Origin: an uncultured bacterium
GTDB lineage: Bacteria > Bacillota > Clostridia > Lachnospirales > Lachnospiraceae
NCBI GenBank assembly: GCA_947243845.1
Contig: CAMXIF010000003.1
Coordinates: 1-64,000, forward strand
Reading direction: 5' to 3'
DNA length: 64,000 nucleotides
Of the stretch, positions 23,148-34,842 are shown in pieces. The position numbers and the translations under genes are program-made. Below the pieces are notes generated by a model that worked only from the letters and a program-made list of their open reading frames with translations, made no database searches and had not been told where the DNA came from. The first letter of the stretch is position 1; each line of letters opens with the position of its first letter.

Positions 23148-25412
23148 TTAATCGCGATTCATCTCCGCAAGCATAGCATCCATTTGCTCTTGCGTGATAC
23201 CACCGCCAAAACTCATTGCACCGCGCAGCGGCATGTACTTGACCATCGCCATATTCATTTCTTCGCTGACAGCCTCTTTCGCTGCATCCGTAGAATCATC
23301 GGATCCGGAAGAGAATGCTTTCTTCATCTCATCCAGCATAGGCTTGATTACCTGAGCCGCCTTGGGATCTTCCAGAATATCCATATAGATGGAGTCCATT
23401 GTGTAATGCTTCTTCAGTTTCACAGTAGAATTTACGGTAACTGTGCCGCAAACCTCAAGATCACGTGAGGACTGTCCGACCTCAACAGTAAATTCGCCCG
23501 TCTCCACGTGCCAATCTCCCAGTTCGGTGTTCCAGTAAGCGAAAGCACGCTTATCCAATACGAAACTGATATCCTTGCCTTCTCCAGGTGCAAGTTCTAC
23601 CTTCTCAAAGCCTTTCAGTTCACGCACAGGGCGCAGCACTGTGCTGACTTTATCGCCCACATACAGCTGAACCACTGTCTTACCGGCGCAGGAACCGGTG
23701 TTGGTTACAGTAACTGTCGCAGTCAATGTCTCCTGATCCGTAATCTCTGATGCACTCAGGCGCAGATTGGAACATGCAAAAGTGGTGTAACTCAGACCAT
23801 AGCCGAAGGGGAAGAGAACCTCCATATCCTTCTTGTCATAATAGCGGTAACCCACAAAAATGCCTTCCCTATAGTCCGCCTCGTTACCTTCTCCGCCATA
23901 GTACAGATAGGATGGATTATCGGACAGTTTTACGGGGAATGTCTCCGGCAAACGACCGGAAGGATTCACATCGCCAAACAAAACCTTAACGACAGCCTGA
24001 CCGACAGCCTGACCGCCCAGGTATGCTTCCAGGACACCTTTCACTTGATCAAGCCAAGGCATCTCCACCGGAGAACCGTTGTGCAGTACCACAACCGTAT
24101 TGGGATTAGCAGCCGCCACAGCCTCGATCAGTTTGTTCTGGCAGGCAGGCATCGCCATATGGGTGCGATCGTAGCCCTCGGATTCATAAGCATCAGGAAG
24201 TCCTGCAAAAACTACCGCTACTTTGGCTGCCTTAGCCGCTGCCACAGCTTCTGCAATCATCTCATCGGTGGCCTCATCTTTATCCACGCTGTAGCCCTGC
24301 GCATAGGTAACTTTCAAGCCGTCAATCGCCTCCATTGCGGAAGTGGTCTTGAAGCAGTTGATATGAGAGGAACCGCCACCCTGGAATCTGGGCCTCTTAG
24401 CAAATTCGCCAATAAACGCAACATCATCCTCTTTGCACAGAGGAAGCACACCCTCATTCTTGAGGAGAACCATACACTCTGCCGCAATCTGTGCAGAGAA
24501 CTCATGATCAGCCTCTTTATCCCAGGGTGTCTCCGGCTTCGCATTGTCAAGATATCTGTAATTGATCTTGAGAATCCGCTCCACAGCCTGATCGACAAGG
24601 GCTTCATCCAGCTTACCTGCCCGGACAGCCTCTACAATCTTCTTATCATTAATGCCGCCTGATGCAGGCATTTCCAGATCCAGACCTGCCGCCACACCGG
24701 CAACTCGGTCGGACACTGCACCCCAGTCAGACATCACATAACCTTCAAAGCCCCATTCTTTGCGTAGCACATCCGTAAGCAGCCAGGGATGCTCGGAAGC
24801 ATAGGTACCGTTTAAACGGTTATACGAGCACATCACCGTCCAGGGCTGTGCCTTTTTCACAGAAATCTCAAACGCCGGGAAATAGATTTCACGCAAGGTA
24901 CGTTCATCTATATTGGAACTTGAACTCATACGGCGATGTTCCTGATTGTTGGCAGCAAAATGTTTGATGGATGTGCCTACATTGCGGCTCTGTACACCGT
25001 TGATATAGGAAGCTGACATTTCACCTGCCAGATAGGGATCCTCTGAAAAATACTCAAAATTTCTGCCGCACAGGGGAGAACGTTTAATATTTACAGCAGG
25101 GCCAAGGACCACGCTGAGTTTCTCATGCTGGCAGCTATCTCCAATAGCCTCTCCCATATGTCCGATCAATTCCCTGTCAAAGGAAGCTGCGGTGGCACAT
25201 GCGGCAGGCATGCAGACAGCCTTAATGCTGTCATTGATACCAAGATGATCCGACTCCTCATCCTGTTTGCGCAGACCGTGAGGGCCGTCAGAAACCATGA
25301 CTGCAGGCACGCCCAGCCGCTCCACAGGTTTTGTGTGCCAGAAATCCAGGCCGGAACACAACCCTGCCTTTTCTTCCAGAGTCATCTTGGAAATAAGTTC
25401 TTTGATATCCAT
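23148..25412 (-). CDS. Glycoside hydrolase family 3 (beta-glucosidase/beta-xylosidase type)
   Basis: 754 residues. The TIM-barrel domain is at ~1-300, with VLGPAVNIKRSPLCGRNFEY, SIKHFAANNQEHRR (substrate-binding KH) and the nucleophile Asp in GYVMSDWGAV (~225). The second domain at ~310-540 has the GGGSSHIN.. motif. A fibronectin type III-like domain covers ~560-660. A C-terminal tail of ~80 residues is extra. There is no signal peptide, so it acts in the cytoplasm on imported sugars. ATG 25412 has AAGGAG 8 bases upstream. It is the last gene of an operon with an Opp-type ABC transporter, so the transporter probably brings in the oligosaccharide that this enzyme splits. The exact linkage is unknown. 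Confidence 0.93.
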   Translation of the reverse strand: MDIKELISKMTLEEKAGLCSGLDFWHTKPVERLGVPAVMVSDGPHGLRKQDEESDHLGINDSIKAVCMPAACATAASFDRELIGHMGEAIGDSCQHEKLSVVLGPAVNIKRSPLCGRNFEYFSEDPYLAGEMSASYINGVQSRNVGTSIKHFAANNQEHRRMSSSSNIDERTLREIYFPAFEISVKKAQPWTVMCSYNRLNGTYASEHPWLLTDVLRKEWGFEGYVMSDWGAVSDRVAGVAAGLDLEMPASGGINDKKIVEAVRAGKLDEALVDQAVERILKINYRYLDNAKPETPWDKEADHEFSAQIAAECMVLLKNEGVLPLCKEDDVAFIGEFAKRPRFQGGGSSHINCFKTTSAMEAIDGLKVTYAQGYSVDKDEATDEMIAEAVAAAKAAKVAVVFAGLPDAYESEGYDRTHMAMPACQNKLIEAVAAANPNTVVVLHNGSPVEMPWLDQVKGVLEAYLGGQAVGQAVVKVLFGDVNPSGRLPETFPVKLSDNPSYLYYGGEGNEADYREGIFVGYRYYDKKDMEVLFPFGYGLSYTTFACSNLRLSASEITDQETLTATVTVTNTGSCAGKTVVQLYVGDKVSTVLRPVRELKGFEKVELAPGEGKDISFVLDKRAFAYWNTELGDWHVETGEFTVEVGQSSRDLEVCGTVTVNSTVKLKKHYTMDSIYMDILEDPKAAQVIKPMLDEMKKAFSSGSDDSTDAAKEAVSEEMNMAMVKYMPLRGAMSFGGGITQEQMDAMLAEMNRD

Positions 25413-25459
25413 AAATCACACTCCTTTTTCTAATAATAAGAAACAAGTGGTAAATAGCA

Positions 25460-26320
25460 TTATTTTGTTTCAGTCAGCAGATCCACCGTGGACAGATCCC
25501 ACTCCTCATGAATCTTAGGAACATCACTGATCAAACGCTTGGTGTATGCCGCTTTAGGCTCCAGAATGACCTCGTCAGCTTTACCGTACTCTACAAACTT
25601 ACCGTGTTCCATAATATACACGGTATCGGATATGTAATAAGCCAGACCGATATCATGGGTGATAAAGATAACCGTCATGCCGATCTCATCGCGAAGATTC
25701 AACAGCATATCCAAAATTGTTGCCCTGGAACAGGCATCCACCATGGATGTAGGCTCATCTGCCAACAGAATCTTTGGCTTCATCAGGAAGATTCTGGCAA
25801 TCATCAGACGCTGCATCTGACCACCGGAAAGTTCGAAGGGATATTTGTTGGTAAGTTCTGCAAACTTCAGATTCACGAAGCTGCAGGCTTCCGTCATCAT
25901 AGCCACCTTCTCTTCCTTGGAAAGATTCTTGCCGCCGCGCATATTGATACAGTCAAGCAGCACGGAATCAATTTTGTGAAATGTATTGAAAGAAGAGAAC
26001 GGATCCTGGAAAATAGCCTGGATTCCCTTCCAGTATTCTTTCTTCTTTTTACCGCTTGAAATATCTCTGGGTTTCCCCTGAAACAGGATCTCCCCCTCGG
26101 TAGCGTTCATCAAACCCAGCAGCATCTTGGAGAGCGTGGTCTTCCCGGAACCGGATTCACCAACAATAGAGACAAACTCTCCTACATGAAAATCAAAATC
26201 TACATGATCGACAGCCACTGTCTTTTTGTCGCCCATACCAAATATTTTGGTGACGCCACGGCCGGACAGACACAGCGGCTTATCAGTAAAATCCTTCTGC
26301 TCCATCGCTTTTTCATTCAT
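25460..26320 (-). CDS. Opp/Dpp-family ABC transporter ATPase (OppF-type)
   Basis: 286 residues. Walker A is [15 protein letters not shown]-loop [11 protein letters not shown], signature [14 protein letters not shown], Walker [14 protein letters not shown], and switch His [10 protein letters not shown]. It overlaps the upstream ATPase gene by 8 bases. It lacks much of the C-terminal oligopeptide-binding extension of OppF, ending DLLTETK. It powers import together with the OppD-type partner. Confidence 0.93.
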   Translation of the reverse strand: MNEKAMEQKDFTDKPLCLSGRGVTKIFGMGDKKTVAVDHVDFDFHVGEFVSIVGESGSGKTTLSKMLLGLMNATEGEILFQGKPRDISSGKKKKEYWKGIQAIFQDPFSSFNTFHKIDSVLLDCINMRGGKNLSKEEKVAMMTEACSFVNLKFAELTNKYPFELSGGQMQRLMIARIFLMKPKILLADEPTSMVDACSRATILDMLLNLRDEIGMTVIFITHDIGLAYYISDTVYIMEHGKFVEYGKADEVILEPKAAYTKRLISDVPKIHEEWDLSTVDLLTETK

Positions 26321-27320
26321 GGCTATACACCTCCTTTAATTTATCCACACCCATCAGGCAGCGATACATGCGGTTGTCATCAAAAGTTCTTTCAGGAATA
26401 TTGGTATATCGGCAGTCTGCGGTCGCATACTTGCAACGCTCCGCAAAACGGCAACCCTCCGGAGGCTTCTTTAAGTTAGGCGGTGTGCCGGGAATGGCCG
26501 TCAGTTTGTTGCCCCTGGTTCCTTCTTCGGGAACCAGAATAGAGTTCATCAGACCATGAGAGTAAGGATGTACAGGGTCAAAGACCATCTCCTTAGCGCT
26601 TCCTTTCTCCACAATCTGGCCTGCATACATGACCATGATATCGTCCGTCACATTATACAGAAGCGGCAGTTCATGCGTAATAAACAGCATGGACTTGATA
26701 TAGCCCTTCTCCATCAGTTCACGCATCATCTTGATGACCATCTTCTGGCTGGTAACGTCCAGTGCCGAAGACGGCTCGTCAGCGATGAGCACCTTGGGAT
26801 TCAGGATCGTGGACACCGCAATAACTGTTCTCTGCTTCATACCGCCCGATAACTCTACGGCATGCTTATCCAGTACGGAAGGCGGCAGACCAAGTTCTGC
26901 AAAACGTGATTCAGCCATCTCCCTGATAGATTTTTTATCCTTCTTGGGATCGTGGGCATGAACCACATCCTCCATAAAGCGGATAATCTTCTGGGTAGGA
27001 TTTAAAGCATTCATGGCCGCCTGAGGAATGTAAGCAATCTCACTACCCAAAATGGTCTTGCGGACATCGTCCGGCTTCATTCCTGAGATATTGGTTCCGT
27101 CTATGATAATGTCACCGCTCATGTAGTGTAACGGCGGGAAGTAGTAGCCCATCATAGAGAGGGCCAGGGTTGATTTACCGCAGCCGGACTCACCGGCGAT
27201 ACCAAGAGACTTTCCCTCCTCAATAGTAAAGGAAACGCCGTCCACCGCATACACATCCTCATGAAAGCGGGTAATGTATTTTGTCTTGAGGTTTCTAACC
27301 TCCAACATAACTTTTCCCAT
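26313..27320 (-). CDS. Opp/Dpp-family ABC transporter ATPase (OppD-type)
   Basis: 335 residues. Walker A is [14 protein letters not shown], signature [14 protein letters not shown], Walker [15 protein letters not shown]. The C-terminal oligopeptide-transporter extension carries the Cys-rich FeS-like loop [15 protein letters not shown].., typical of OppD/DppD. It is followed by the OppF-type gene with an 8-base overlap. Confidence 0.93.
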   Translation of the reverse strand: MGKVMLEVRNLKTKYITRFHEDVYAVDGVSFTIEEGKSLGIAGESGCGKSTLALSMMGYYFPPLHYMSGDIIIDGTNISGMKPDDVRKTILGSEIAYIPQAAMNALNPTQKIIRFMEDVVHAHDPKKDKKSIREMAESRFAELGLPPSVLDKHAVELSGGMKQRTVIAVSTILNPKVLIADEPSSALDVTSQKMVIKMMRELMEKGYIKSMLFITHELPLLYNVTDDIMVMYAGQIVEKGSAKEMVFDPVHPYSHGLMNSILVPEEGTRGNKLTAIPGTPPNLKKPPEGCRFAERCKYATADCRYTNIPERTFDDNRMYRCLMGVDKLKEVYSHE

Positions 27321-27330
27321 AATGACCTCC

Positions 27331-28581
27331 TTAATCTCTCAGTGTTGGGTTAAATACCTGATCCAGACCTGTATTCATCAGGTTCAAGGAGAACGAGATG
27401 AGCGCAATGGTCAGAATAACAGGGAAGTATGCCCACCAGGACCCATTCGTGTGTGCCGAGTAAAGCATTGCCCAGTTCATCATCAGACCCAACGTAGGCA
27501 CTTCGGTCATCTTAGGGCCAAGACCCAGCATACTGATCTGTGCCTCAGCGAGAATACCGGAAGATACCTGTAAAATGAAAGCCATCACCACATAGGATGC
27601 TATGTAAGGCAGAATATCCGTCAATATAATACGAGGTAAGCTGTGACCGGAGAGTTTACTCAGGTTCACATGATCACGGTTACGCAGGGAAATTACCTGG
27701 GAACGGACACTTCTGGTCGTCCATGTCCAGCTGGTCAACCCAATAACCGTAGCCACCACAGCGGCGCCGCGCTGATCCTGGCTGATTGAATAAGTGATCA
27801 AAATCAAAAGTACAAAACTGGGGATGACGGTGAAAACATTGGTAACAAACATGATAATGTCATCCACGATGCCGCCCACATATCCGGACAGCAAGCCTAA
27901 GGTAAGACCAATGAGCGTTGCCACACAGCCCGCCAGCAGACCGATCATGATAGATGTACCTATCGCGCTGACCAGTTCCTTCAGCACATCACGGCCAAAG
28001 TTGTCAGTACCTAATGGCAGGAATTTGACATTTACCACACTGTTGACATTGACATAGTCCGTTTTATTCACCTGGCCGGTCTCTTCCAACTCGCCGGTCT
28101 CCTCATTCGTATCGGCAAGAACAATGATATCTGCACTCTGCAGCTCCTGTATGGAATTGTTCAGACGCCTGAAATAGTTGACCTTAGCCTTAGTCATTCC
28201 CTTGACCTTGAATGCTGGGTCATAATTGTCGTTCCACAGTTCCAGCAGAGCATCCGTATCTTCCATATCCAGATTAGAAATATCAACACTTGCAAGGTCA
28301 AACCACTCTATCATTGCCACCCGGTCCTCAGCACTCAAGTAGGCATCCAGACGCTTATCATCCGCATCAGTAAGACGCATGGGCTCATATTTGGCCTTGG
28401 TAGCATCATACAGGGAAACATAGGTGCCCGGTTTGGCAAAGGTATTGACACCTATCATCTCCAACGGATCGCCGGGATTGATCAAAGGATATATGATCAT
28501 TAAAAGCAATATTGCAACAAAGATCACAAAGCCTCCCACAAATTTGGGAGAATGGAAAATTTGACGTAATGTATTTTTCAT
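27331..28581 (-). CDS. Opp/Dpp-family ABC permease (OppC-type)
   Basis: 416 residues. After helix 1 ([17 protein letters not shown]) comes an unusually long extracytoplasmic insert (~35-190), then the BPD_transp_1 domain: [20 protein letters not shown], five helices, and the EAA-type loop [18 protein letters not shown] contacting the ATPase. The insert makes it about 120 residues longer than usual OppC, which may fit a bulky sugar substrate. Confidence 0.92.
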   Translation of the reverse strand: MKNTLRQIFHSPKFVGGFVIFVAILLLMIIYPLINPGDPLEMIGVNTFAKPGTYVSLYDATKAKYEPMRLTDADDKRLDAYLSAEDRVAMIEWFDLASVDISNLDMEDTDALLELWNDNYDPAFKVKGMTKAKVNYFRRLNNSIQELQSADIIVLADTNEETGELEETGQVNKTDYVNVNSVVNVKFLPLGTDNFGRDVLKELVSAIGTSIMIGLLAGCVATLIGLTLGLLSGYVGGIVDDIIMFVTNVFTVIPSFVLLILITYSISQDQRGAAVVATVIGLTSWTWTTRSVRSQVISLRNRDHVNLSKLSGHSLPRIILTDILPYIASYVVMAFILQVSSGILAEAQISMLGLGPKMTEVPTLGLMMNWAMLYSAHTNGSWWAYFPVILTIALISFSLNLMNTGLDQVFNPTLRD

Positions 28582-28595
28582 CTTCGCTCCCTCCC

Positions 28596-29600
28596 CTAAT
28601 CAACTTGTGCGGCCTTGACTCTGGGATCAATAAAGCCGTAAATAATATCCAACACAAAATTAGCCAGCAGGACCATGATTGTAATGATCAGTGTTGTCGC
28701 AGAAATCAGAGGATAATCTGCTGCAGTTACCGCCGAATACATGGTACTGCCTAATCCAGGATAGGAGAAAATAATCTCAGCCACCAATGCGCCGCCGATC
28801 ATAGTACCTATGCTGAGAGCCAGACCAGTTACCTGAGGCAGCATGGCATTGCGGAACACATAACCCACAATCTTGCGATCCTTGATACCGAGGAACCGAG
28901 AATATTTTACATAATCAGCATTTAACTCATAAATAGACATAGAACGCATACCAACAGCCTGACCGCCAATGGAAATCAGCACGATGGACCAGAAAGGCAG
29001 CTGATAATGTGTAATCACAGATTTAATGAAATCCCAACTTAAATGGGGAATCATATCAAAGGCGTAACCGCCCGCAGTAGGCGCTATATTCAGATAGACG
29101 CCAAACACCACCAACAGGATTACTGCCATACCGAAGGCAGGAATGTTACTGATAAATAAAAATGTCGGAAGCAGTACTTTGTCAAATCCCTTGCGGATAT
29201 AGGCGGCAAGGGCGCCCAGAATATTTCCCAGCAGCCAGCCGACTAAGATTGCCGGAAGCTGCAGCGCTATCGTCCAGCCAATGGCACTGCCAATAATATC
29301 GCTGACAGGGCGGGGATACTGGCTGAAAGATAAGCCGAAGTTGCCCCGAAGCGCATTCTTACAAAATATAAAGAACTGTTGGTACATGGGCTTGTTGGTT
29401 CCGAATTCCTCCTGATAGCGCTCATAGACCTGCTGCACCGCAGCAGCATCGCTGGTGCCGGACATCAACTTACCGGTAATAGCAGCCACAGGATCTGACG
29501 GCATGAGCCGGGGCAGAACGAAATTCAGGATAACAGCCGCAATAAAAGTGATAATAAACCAGATAATTTTTTTTCCGAAGTATTTGCGGTAACCTTTCAA
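28596..29600 (-). CDS. Opp/Dpp-family ABC permease (OppB-type)
   Basis: 334 residues, six predicted helices. Family opening [20 protein letters not shown] with [11 protein letters not shown]-terminal [14 protein letters not shown] and GFIDPRVK, standard for OppB. It lies 14 bp from the OppC gene and 73 bp after the binding-protein gene, with a hairpin between. Confidence 0.93.
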   Translation of the reverse strand: MKGYRKYFGKKIIWFIITFIAAVILNFVLPRLMPSDPVAAITGKLMSGTSDAAAVQQVYERYQEEFGTNKPMYQQFFIFCKNALRGNFGLSFSQYPRPVSDIIGSAIGWTIALQLPAILVGWLLGNILGALAAYIRKGFDKVLLPTFLFISNIPAFGMAVILLVVFGVYLNIAPTAGGYAFDMIPHLSWDFIKSVITHYQLPFWSIVLISIGGQAVGMRSMSIYELNADYVKYSRFLGIKDRKIVGYVFRNAMLPQVTGLALSIGTMIGGALVAEIIFSYPGLGSTMYSAVTAADYPLISATTLIITIMVLLANFVLDIIYGFIDPRVKAAQVD

Positions 29601-29629
29601 GCTATATTCCTCCTCCCAAGAAAATGTAT

Positions 29630-29660
29630 GGGGACCATGCTCTATTGGAGCATGGCCCCC
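29630..29660 (-). other. Intercistronic hairpin between binding-protein and permease genes
   Basis: GGGGACCATGCTC and GAGCATGGCCCCC form a 13-bp stem around a 5-base loop without a following T-run. Such hairpins commonly stabilise or partly terminate the binding-protein mRNA so that it exceeds the permease mRNA. Confidence 0.65.
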
Positions 29661-29673
29661 ACCATATTTTAAA

Positions 29674-31593
29674 TTACTGTACTAACTCGAGCTCATACAG
29701 AGCGGCAATACCATAACCGTCTGTACAGTCAGCAGGAGGAATATTACGTCCATCATCTCCAGAAGGGTAATTGGTCCATACGGACTCATTTACTGCGTGG
29801 AATACGGAAGGACGATACATCAATGAGAAGCTGGGAACTTCTGTCAGATAAATCTTGGTCAATTCCGTATACAGCTTCTTCAGTTCAGTCTGATCTGTGG
29901 TCAACGGAATCTGCTTGATCAAAGCATCAGCTTCTTCGTTCTTATACTGTCCCCAGTTACCGGACCAGTTGTTCTGAACACCTACATAATCCATACCCAT
30001 AAACTGGTTTACACGAGTCCAGGGATTGGAAGGAGATGCAGCCTCAGGAGACCACATAAAGATTGCATATTCAGTCTGGTTAGGATCGGTAAATACGGTC
30101 TGATAAATATCATACTCAGGATAGAAAGTAGTAATCTCAACACCGATCTTCTCACCGGCTGCTGCCACGTCAACCATGGAAGCCTGCCAGTCAGACCAAC
30201 CGTTCGGGCATACAGCGTTCAGGGAGATCTTCTCACCGTTCCACTCGCGGTAGCCGTCACCATCGTTATCAACGATACCTGCCTCATCCAACAGTGCGAT
30301 AGCGCCATCCACATCATTGCCTTCCCACTGCAGGTCGGCAACTTCACTCTTATTGTACAGAGCCTGCTCACCATCGGTAGGATTCATCACGGAACGAGGA
30401 ACATCCTTGAAGGTAGGAGACTGGTTCGTCATAGCTGCGGAAATAATGTGATCATAATCAACTGCCATTGCGATAGCCTTACGCAGAGCAGGATTCTCAG
30501 CCAATACAGGCATGTTCATGTTGTACCACGCGGTAGGCATGGTCAGGCATACGCCGTAAGGAGCTTCTTCATAATATGTAGAAATGGGAAGCCCATCATT
30601 CAGCCACAGATCCTGGATATTACCAATGAACTGCTGGCAGACATCAACTTCACCGGCTTTCAGAGCAACTTCACCGGCTGCATTATCAGCATAAATTGTA
30701 TGTGCGATATACTTCGGAACAGGCAGGGATCCCCACATGGAAGCATCCTGTCCCCAGTAGTTATCGTCACGTACCAGAACGACACGCTGATCATCCGAAT
30801 GATATTTGGTGTAAGGACCGGACCATACAACATCTTCACCGGGATCATTCAAGATTGCCGTAGCATCGCCGCCGCAACGATCATAAAGAGTATCAATCCA
30901 TGCCGCCTGTGCGATAGGAGCGCCGGTCAGGAAATCCAGAACCTTTAACGGATTCACGGGCTGTCCTGCGTCATTCATCTTAGAATTAATGGTAACGGTA
31001 TTGCCGTCAGCATCGATGGATTCAATGTAAGCACCGTAAGTAGAACCAGTTCCGTTTCCGATCTCAACACTGACATCCCAAGTGCGTTTTACATCATCAG
31101 CCGTAATGGGAGTTCCATCGGACCACTTAGCAGCATCTTTGATTTTTACTGTCAGCTGAGTCATGTCATCGTTCCACGCATAATCACCGTCCGCCAACAG
31201 ACCAATCATTTCACCGTTCATAAAGTTGTACATGTACAAGGTCTCAAACATCAGGGTACGATATCCGGAAGGTGTACCGGCAATCGTCATTGCGTTATTC
31301 TGGTTAGTACCCATTATGTTCCAGCTATTGACAGCGCCCCACTGTTGTCCTGCGAAGTACAGAGTCTCTTCCCTGGGCAGCACATTGACGTCATCGGTTC
31401 CGGAAGCAGCAGGCTCCTCAGCTGCAGGTTCTTCAGCCTCAGGCGCTTCAGCCTCAGCCCCCCCCCCAGAAGTTTCGGTGCCGGTATCCTGAGCAGGGGT
31501 GTTTCCACTGTCGGGAGTGCCAGCATTGTTGCCGCATGCCACAAGACCAATCGTCATGGCCGCAACAAGCAACATTGCAGTAAGCTTTTTCAT
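29674..31593 (-). CDS. Extracellular solute-binding lipoprotein, family 5 (OppA-type)
   Basis: 639 residues. A lipoprotein signal with lipobox LVAC is cut before Cys20, followed by an acidic Ala/Glu/Pro linker (~25-60). The SBP_bac_5 fold follows: [20 protein letters not shown] with [13 protein letters not shown], and a C-terminal EF-hand-like [13 protein letters not shown] loop (~425). It captures the substrate outside the cell for the permease. Located first in the operon with a GH3 hydrolase last, it is more likely to bind an oligosaccharide than a peptide; family 5 proteins of gut Clostridia and Thermotogae often do. GGAGG precedes ATG 31593. Confidence 0.92.
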   Translation of the reverse strand: MKKLTAMLLVAAMTIGLVACGNNAGTPDSGNTPAQDTGTETSGGGAEAEAPEAEEPAAEEPAASGTDDVNVLPREETLYFAGQQWGAVNSWNIMGTNQNNAMTIAGTPSGYRTLMFETLYMYNFMNGEMIGLLADGDYAWNDDMTQLTVKIKDAAKWSDGTPITADDVKRTWDVSVEIGNGTGSTYGAYIESIDADGNTVTINSKMNDAGQPVNPLKVLDFLTGAPIAQAAWIDTLYDRCGGDATAILNDPGEDVVWSGPYTKYHSDDQRVVLVRDDNYWGQDASMWGSLPVPKYIAHTIYADNAAGEVALKAGEVDVCQQFIGNIQDLWLNDGLPISTYYEEAPYGVCLTMPTAWYNMNMPVLAENPALRKAIAMAVDYDHIISAAMTNQSPTFKDVPRSVMNPTDGEQALYNKSEVADLQWEGNDVDGAIALLDEAGIVDNDGDGYREWNGEKISLNAVCPNGWSDWQASMVDVAAAGEKIGVEITTFYPEYDIYQTVFTDPNQTEYAIFMWSPEAASPSNPWTRVNQFMGMDYVGVQNNWSGNWGQYKNEEADALIKQIPLTTDQTELKKLYTELTKIYLTEVPSFSLMYRPSVFHAVNESVWTNYPSGDDGRNIPPADCTDGYGIAALYELELVQ

Positions 31594-31690
31594 TGTAATA
31601 CCTCCTTTTTTTTTAGTTATGACTTGTCAGCCATACTTACAACATGAAAATGCCGGGCTTTTACCGCCCTAATAGCAATCTGCACAATAA

Positions 31691-31752
31691 GTTTACTTAA
31701 ACCTTTGAGCAGTTGATATTTTTATTGTAATTAATTTCTGATTTTTTGTCAA
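31691..31752 (-). promoter_or_regulatory. Promoter and operator-like dyad of the Opp-GH3 operon
   Basis: TTGACA (31752-31747) and TACAAT (31729-31724) on the minus strand are exactly 17 bp apart. About 20 bp downstream lies the dyad GTTTACTTAAAC (31691-31702), a possible LacI-type repressor site. A leader of about 125 bases precedes the binding-protein gene. Confidence 0.7.
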
Positions 31753-31831
31753 TAACAGATATTTTCCTGTGCATTTTTCCCAACACCTCTATGTGCACAA
31801 ATGACAAAAATCGTTTGTTACTGGTTACTCT

Positions 31832-33940
31832 TTACCATAGCTGCCTCTTAATCGTATTCACAGCTGCCCTATATACGGCATAAATGAAGCCGCCGATCAG
31901 GCCAATGATACACAGGCATATTCCCATAGCCGCCCACTCTGTCATGACCATCCTGCCGTCATTAGCATACAATATCATGGCAAACAACAGGAACATGGCA
32001 AACATGCCCACCAGGGAAGGCACTTTGAAGACGTTGTTACACTGGCTGCGCACTTCTTTATCCAGAAAAGCCGGCGATGCCCCCAGTTTCTTTAAATCAT
32101 CAAAGATATAGCGGTTATTCAACGCAATACTCTGACAACGTGTATAGCACACCACCATCGCCGTAATCATACACACGATAAAGATAAAGAGGAACATCAT
32201 AAACATCACAGCCATATTCCGCAGGTAATCGTTCTGATTCAGGATCCTAAAATCCGGCTGATACACCCAAAAAGATCTGAATGCAAAGGAATCAGCCGAT
32301 TCATAACTGATGATCACATAGTCATCCGTATCCCCCCAATACTCTTGACCTTCCTCGTTCTCCCTGATCTTCTGAACCCGGTCATAGTAAGCAGTCCGTT
32401 CACAGGTCTCATCAAAGGACGACACAAAAAGATGGTAAAAGGCATTGGCAAAGGAATAAGAATCCTTTCCGTCCACATTAAACGCTGCGAAGCGCCCTCT
32501 CCAGTCATCCGTCAGACCCTCAGAAATCTGGGCATAATCCCCATTGTCAAGAACACAGCATGTGGTATCCGCCGTTGCCAGAAGATCATAGTGCAAGTAT
32601 CCGGCAAACTCCGTACGCAGCTGCCTTCGTGTCACCATATTGGTAAATTCCTTTGCCGATTCGTTCGTACCCAGCGCGGTTTCTTCCTGATTCGTAAGAT
32701 TTAAATAGGTTCCAGGTTTCACATCAACCTCCAGCCCGGTAATTACCCTGTAGGCATCTTCAGAAAGCACCTTGGCTTCACTTTGCATGGGCACATATTC
32801 GATATGATAACGCTGTTCGTCCTCCTCAATCATATCGTTCCCGCCTATGCCCAAAGTGACATAGCCGCACTCCTTCCACTCCTGAAACGACAGACCGTAT
32901 TCCCTGCCAAGCGCTTCCACCTCCTCCCTGCCGGGCACATCCTGATCTGCCTGATAATTATAGAAATAATCATAGGGCTGTGATGCGTAGCGAAACATGG
33001 CTGAAATACCATTGGTAGGCAGATAAAAGATTGCAAAGCATCCCCCTGCAATCAGCAGAGTGATCACCAGCATATTATTGACTGTCTGTTTTCCCTGAAA
33101 CTTCATCATGCTTCTGGAAATAATATTCTTATAGGGATTTTTCTTACGGCTCTTCCAGCCATGCACCACAGTATGCAGCATGACCATATAAAGTCCCACA
33201 AAAACCGGCGCATAAAGCACGCTCATCCATGCCGGCGGATAGATATGGAACCATCTATGACACGCCACCGGCGCTCCATATCCCAGCACAGCGCCTGCAA
33301 GAAGCGCCAGAAATCCCACCGGGCCGCACCATCTGCCCAATTCTTTCACAGACTCGTTGATATGTTCTTCCCGAATCACTTCCATAATATTGGTTCTCTT
33401 CAAATACCGCCACGCCGTCAGACAGGCAAATCCCACCACCATCAGCAGAAACAGCAGGGAAATAAACAGGCATCTAAAATCAAAAGTAAGTACCATATCT
33501 GAACTATCCACTAAAAGCAGCCGAAAAGCATGCCAGATCATCCACACAAAGGGAAAACCGGCAATCGTACCCGCAACAGCAGACACACCGCTTAAAACGA
33601 TTACTTCCCGAAACAATCCCGGCGCCAGCCGCCTTCTGGAAGCGCCAAGCGCCATCAGAATGCCAAGCTGTCCGGACTTATGTCTAAAAAACAAACCAAG
33701 GGCGTATATGGTAAAGACCACGCACCCCATCAGGGTCATCACAAAAATCATATACATCTGTTTTCGACTGTCTCCGCCCTCCGGGAACACCCTCTGCACC
33801 GTGGGCGAAAGCATCAGCGCAGAATACGCCGATATGATCATCAACGCCATAAAATTACAAAACAGATAAAGCCGCGACTGTTTCCAGTCAGCCCTCTGCA
33901 GCTTCTCTTCCATTTGTTTCATATTCTTTATCTGACTCAT
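31832..33940 (-). CDS. FtsX-like ABC permease (BceB type)
   Basis: 702 residues. The first helix is at ~28-48. A two-helix FtsX unit follows (~65-190; HKSGQLGILMALGASRRRLA is the usual cytoplasmic FtsX loop). Then come more helices and a ~250-residue extracytoplasmic domain (~320-560), with three closing helices. This BceB layout belongs to transporters that detoxify or sense cell-wall antibiotics and bacteriocins. It is preceded 30 bp upstream by its ATPase. GGAGG lies before ATG 33940. Substrate unknown. Confidence 0.88.
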   Translation of the reverse strand: MSQIKNMKQMEEKLQRADWKQSRLYLFCNFMALMIISAYSALMLSPTVQRVFPEGGDSRKQMYMIFVMTLMGCVVFTIYALGLFFRHKSGQLGILMALGASRRRLAPGLFREVIVLSGVSAVAGTIAGFPFVWMIWHAFRLLLVDSSDMVLTFDFRCLFISLLFLLMVVGFACLTAWRYLKRTNIMEVIREEHINESVKELGRWCGPVGFLALLAGAVLGYGAPVACHRWFHIYPPAWMSVLYAPVFVGLYMVMLHTVVHGWKSRKKNPYKNIISRSMMKFQGKQTVNNMLVITLLIAGGCFAIFYLPTNGISAMFRYASQPYDYFYNYQADQDVPGREEVEALGREYGLSFQEWKECGYVTLGIGGNDMIEEDEQRYHIEYVPMQSEAKVLSEDAYRVITGLEVDVKPGTYLNLTNQEETALGTNESAKEFTNMVTRRQLRTEFAGYLHYDLLATADTTCCVLDNGDYAQISEGLTDDWRGRFAAFNVDGKDSYSFANAFYHLFVSSFDETCERTAYYDRVQKIRENEEGQEYWGDTDDYVIISYESADSFAFRSFWVYQPDFRILNQNDYLRNMAVMFMMFLFIFIVCMITAMVVCYTRCQSIALNNRYIFDDLKKLGASPAFLDKEVRSQCNNVFKVPSLVGMFAMFLLFAMILYANDGRMVMTEWAAMGICLCIIGLIGGFIYAVYRAAVNTIKRQLW

Positions 33941-33970
33941 CTTTATGCCTCCTTTATTCTCTACAACTTC

Positions 33971-34711
33971 TTACACACTGCTCATTTCCTTAATCGCATC
34001 CAACAACTGATCCTGGAACACGCTGCGGTTTTCCCATTTTTCCAATTGACGATATATCGCCCCGTCTTTTAACAGAATCACTCTGTCACAAAAAGACGCC
34101 GCAAAACTGTCGTGTGTGACCATAAAAATGGTTGCGTTCATCTGCGTCTTTGCATTGTTGAAGGTCTCGATCACGGCCCAGCTGGATTTGGAATCCAGAT
34201 TACCGGTAGGCTCGTCTGCCAAAATGATCAGCGGATTGTTGATCAGACTACGGGCCACTGCCGCGCGCTGTTTCTCACCGCCGGATATTTCCGCCGGATA
34301 TTTATCCAAGATATGTCCGATACCAAACATGGATGCCAACTGCTCTGCCTGCTTCTCAGCCTCCCTTTCTACCTTTCCCTGCACGATGCGGGGCACCAGA
34401 ATGTTCTCCCGTATGGTAAGTCCGTCCAGAAGCATGAAATCCTGAAATACAAAACCAATCTTCGTGTTTCTGACACTGGCAAGTGCATCCTCATTTAAAC
34501 CCGCCAGCTCCATACCGCCCAGCCTGATATTTCCTTTATCAAAAGGAACATAACAGGAAATACAATTTAACAGGGTAGTCTTGCCGGAACCGGAAGGGCC
34601 CATGACCGCCACAAACTCTCCCTGCGCCACATGAAAATCAATTCCCTTTAATACTTCATACTTGTTCTTACCTGATTCATAAGATTTGTAAAGTTCTTTT
34701 ACATATAACAC
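33971..34711 (-). CDS. ABC transporter ATPase (BceA/LolD type)
   Basis: 246 residues. Walker A is [17 protein letters not shown]-loop GFVFQDFMLLDGL, signature EISGGEKQRAAVARSL, Walker B IILADEPTGNLDSK, and switch His VTHDSFAAS. GTG 34711 has GGAGG 8 bases upstream. It is the partner of the BceB-type permease and is transcribed away from a LytTR/AgrC-type two-component pair across a region of direct repeats, so it is probably their target. Confidence 0.92.
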   Translation of the reverse strand: MLYVKELYKSYESGKNKYEVLKGIDFHVAQGEFVAVMGPSGSGKTTLLNCISCYVPFDKGNIRLGGMELAGLNEDALASVRNTKIGFVFQDFMLLDGLTIRENILVPRIVQGKVEREAEKQAEQLASMFGIGHILDKYPAEISGGEKQRAAVARSLINNPLIILADEPTGNLDSKSSWAVIETFNNAKTQMNATIFMVTHDSFAASFCDRVILLKDGAIYRQLEKWENRSVFQDQLLDAIKEMSSV

Positions 34712-34842
34712 GTCTGCTTCCTCCTTTTAATGCCGGAATAAGAACCTGTTGTCCATTCCGTTTCTTCTTTATATCTGATCTGCTATGACCATAACATAAA
34801 ATCTTTTTCCCAAAAGAAAGGCTGTCATTTCTGACAGTCTGC

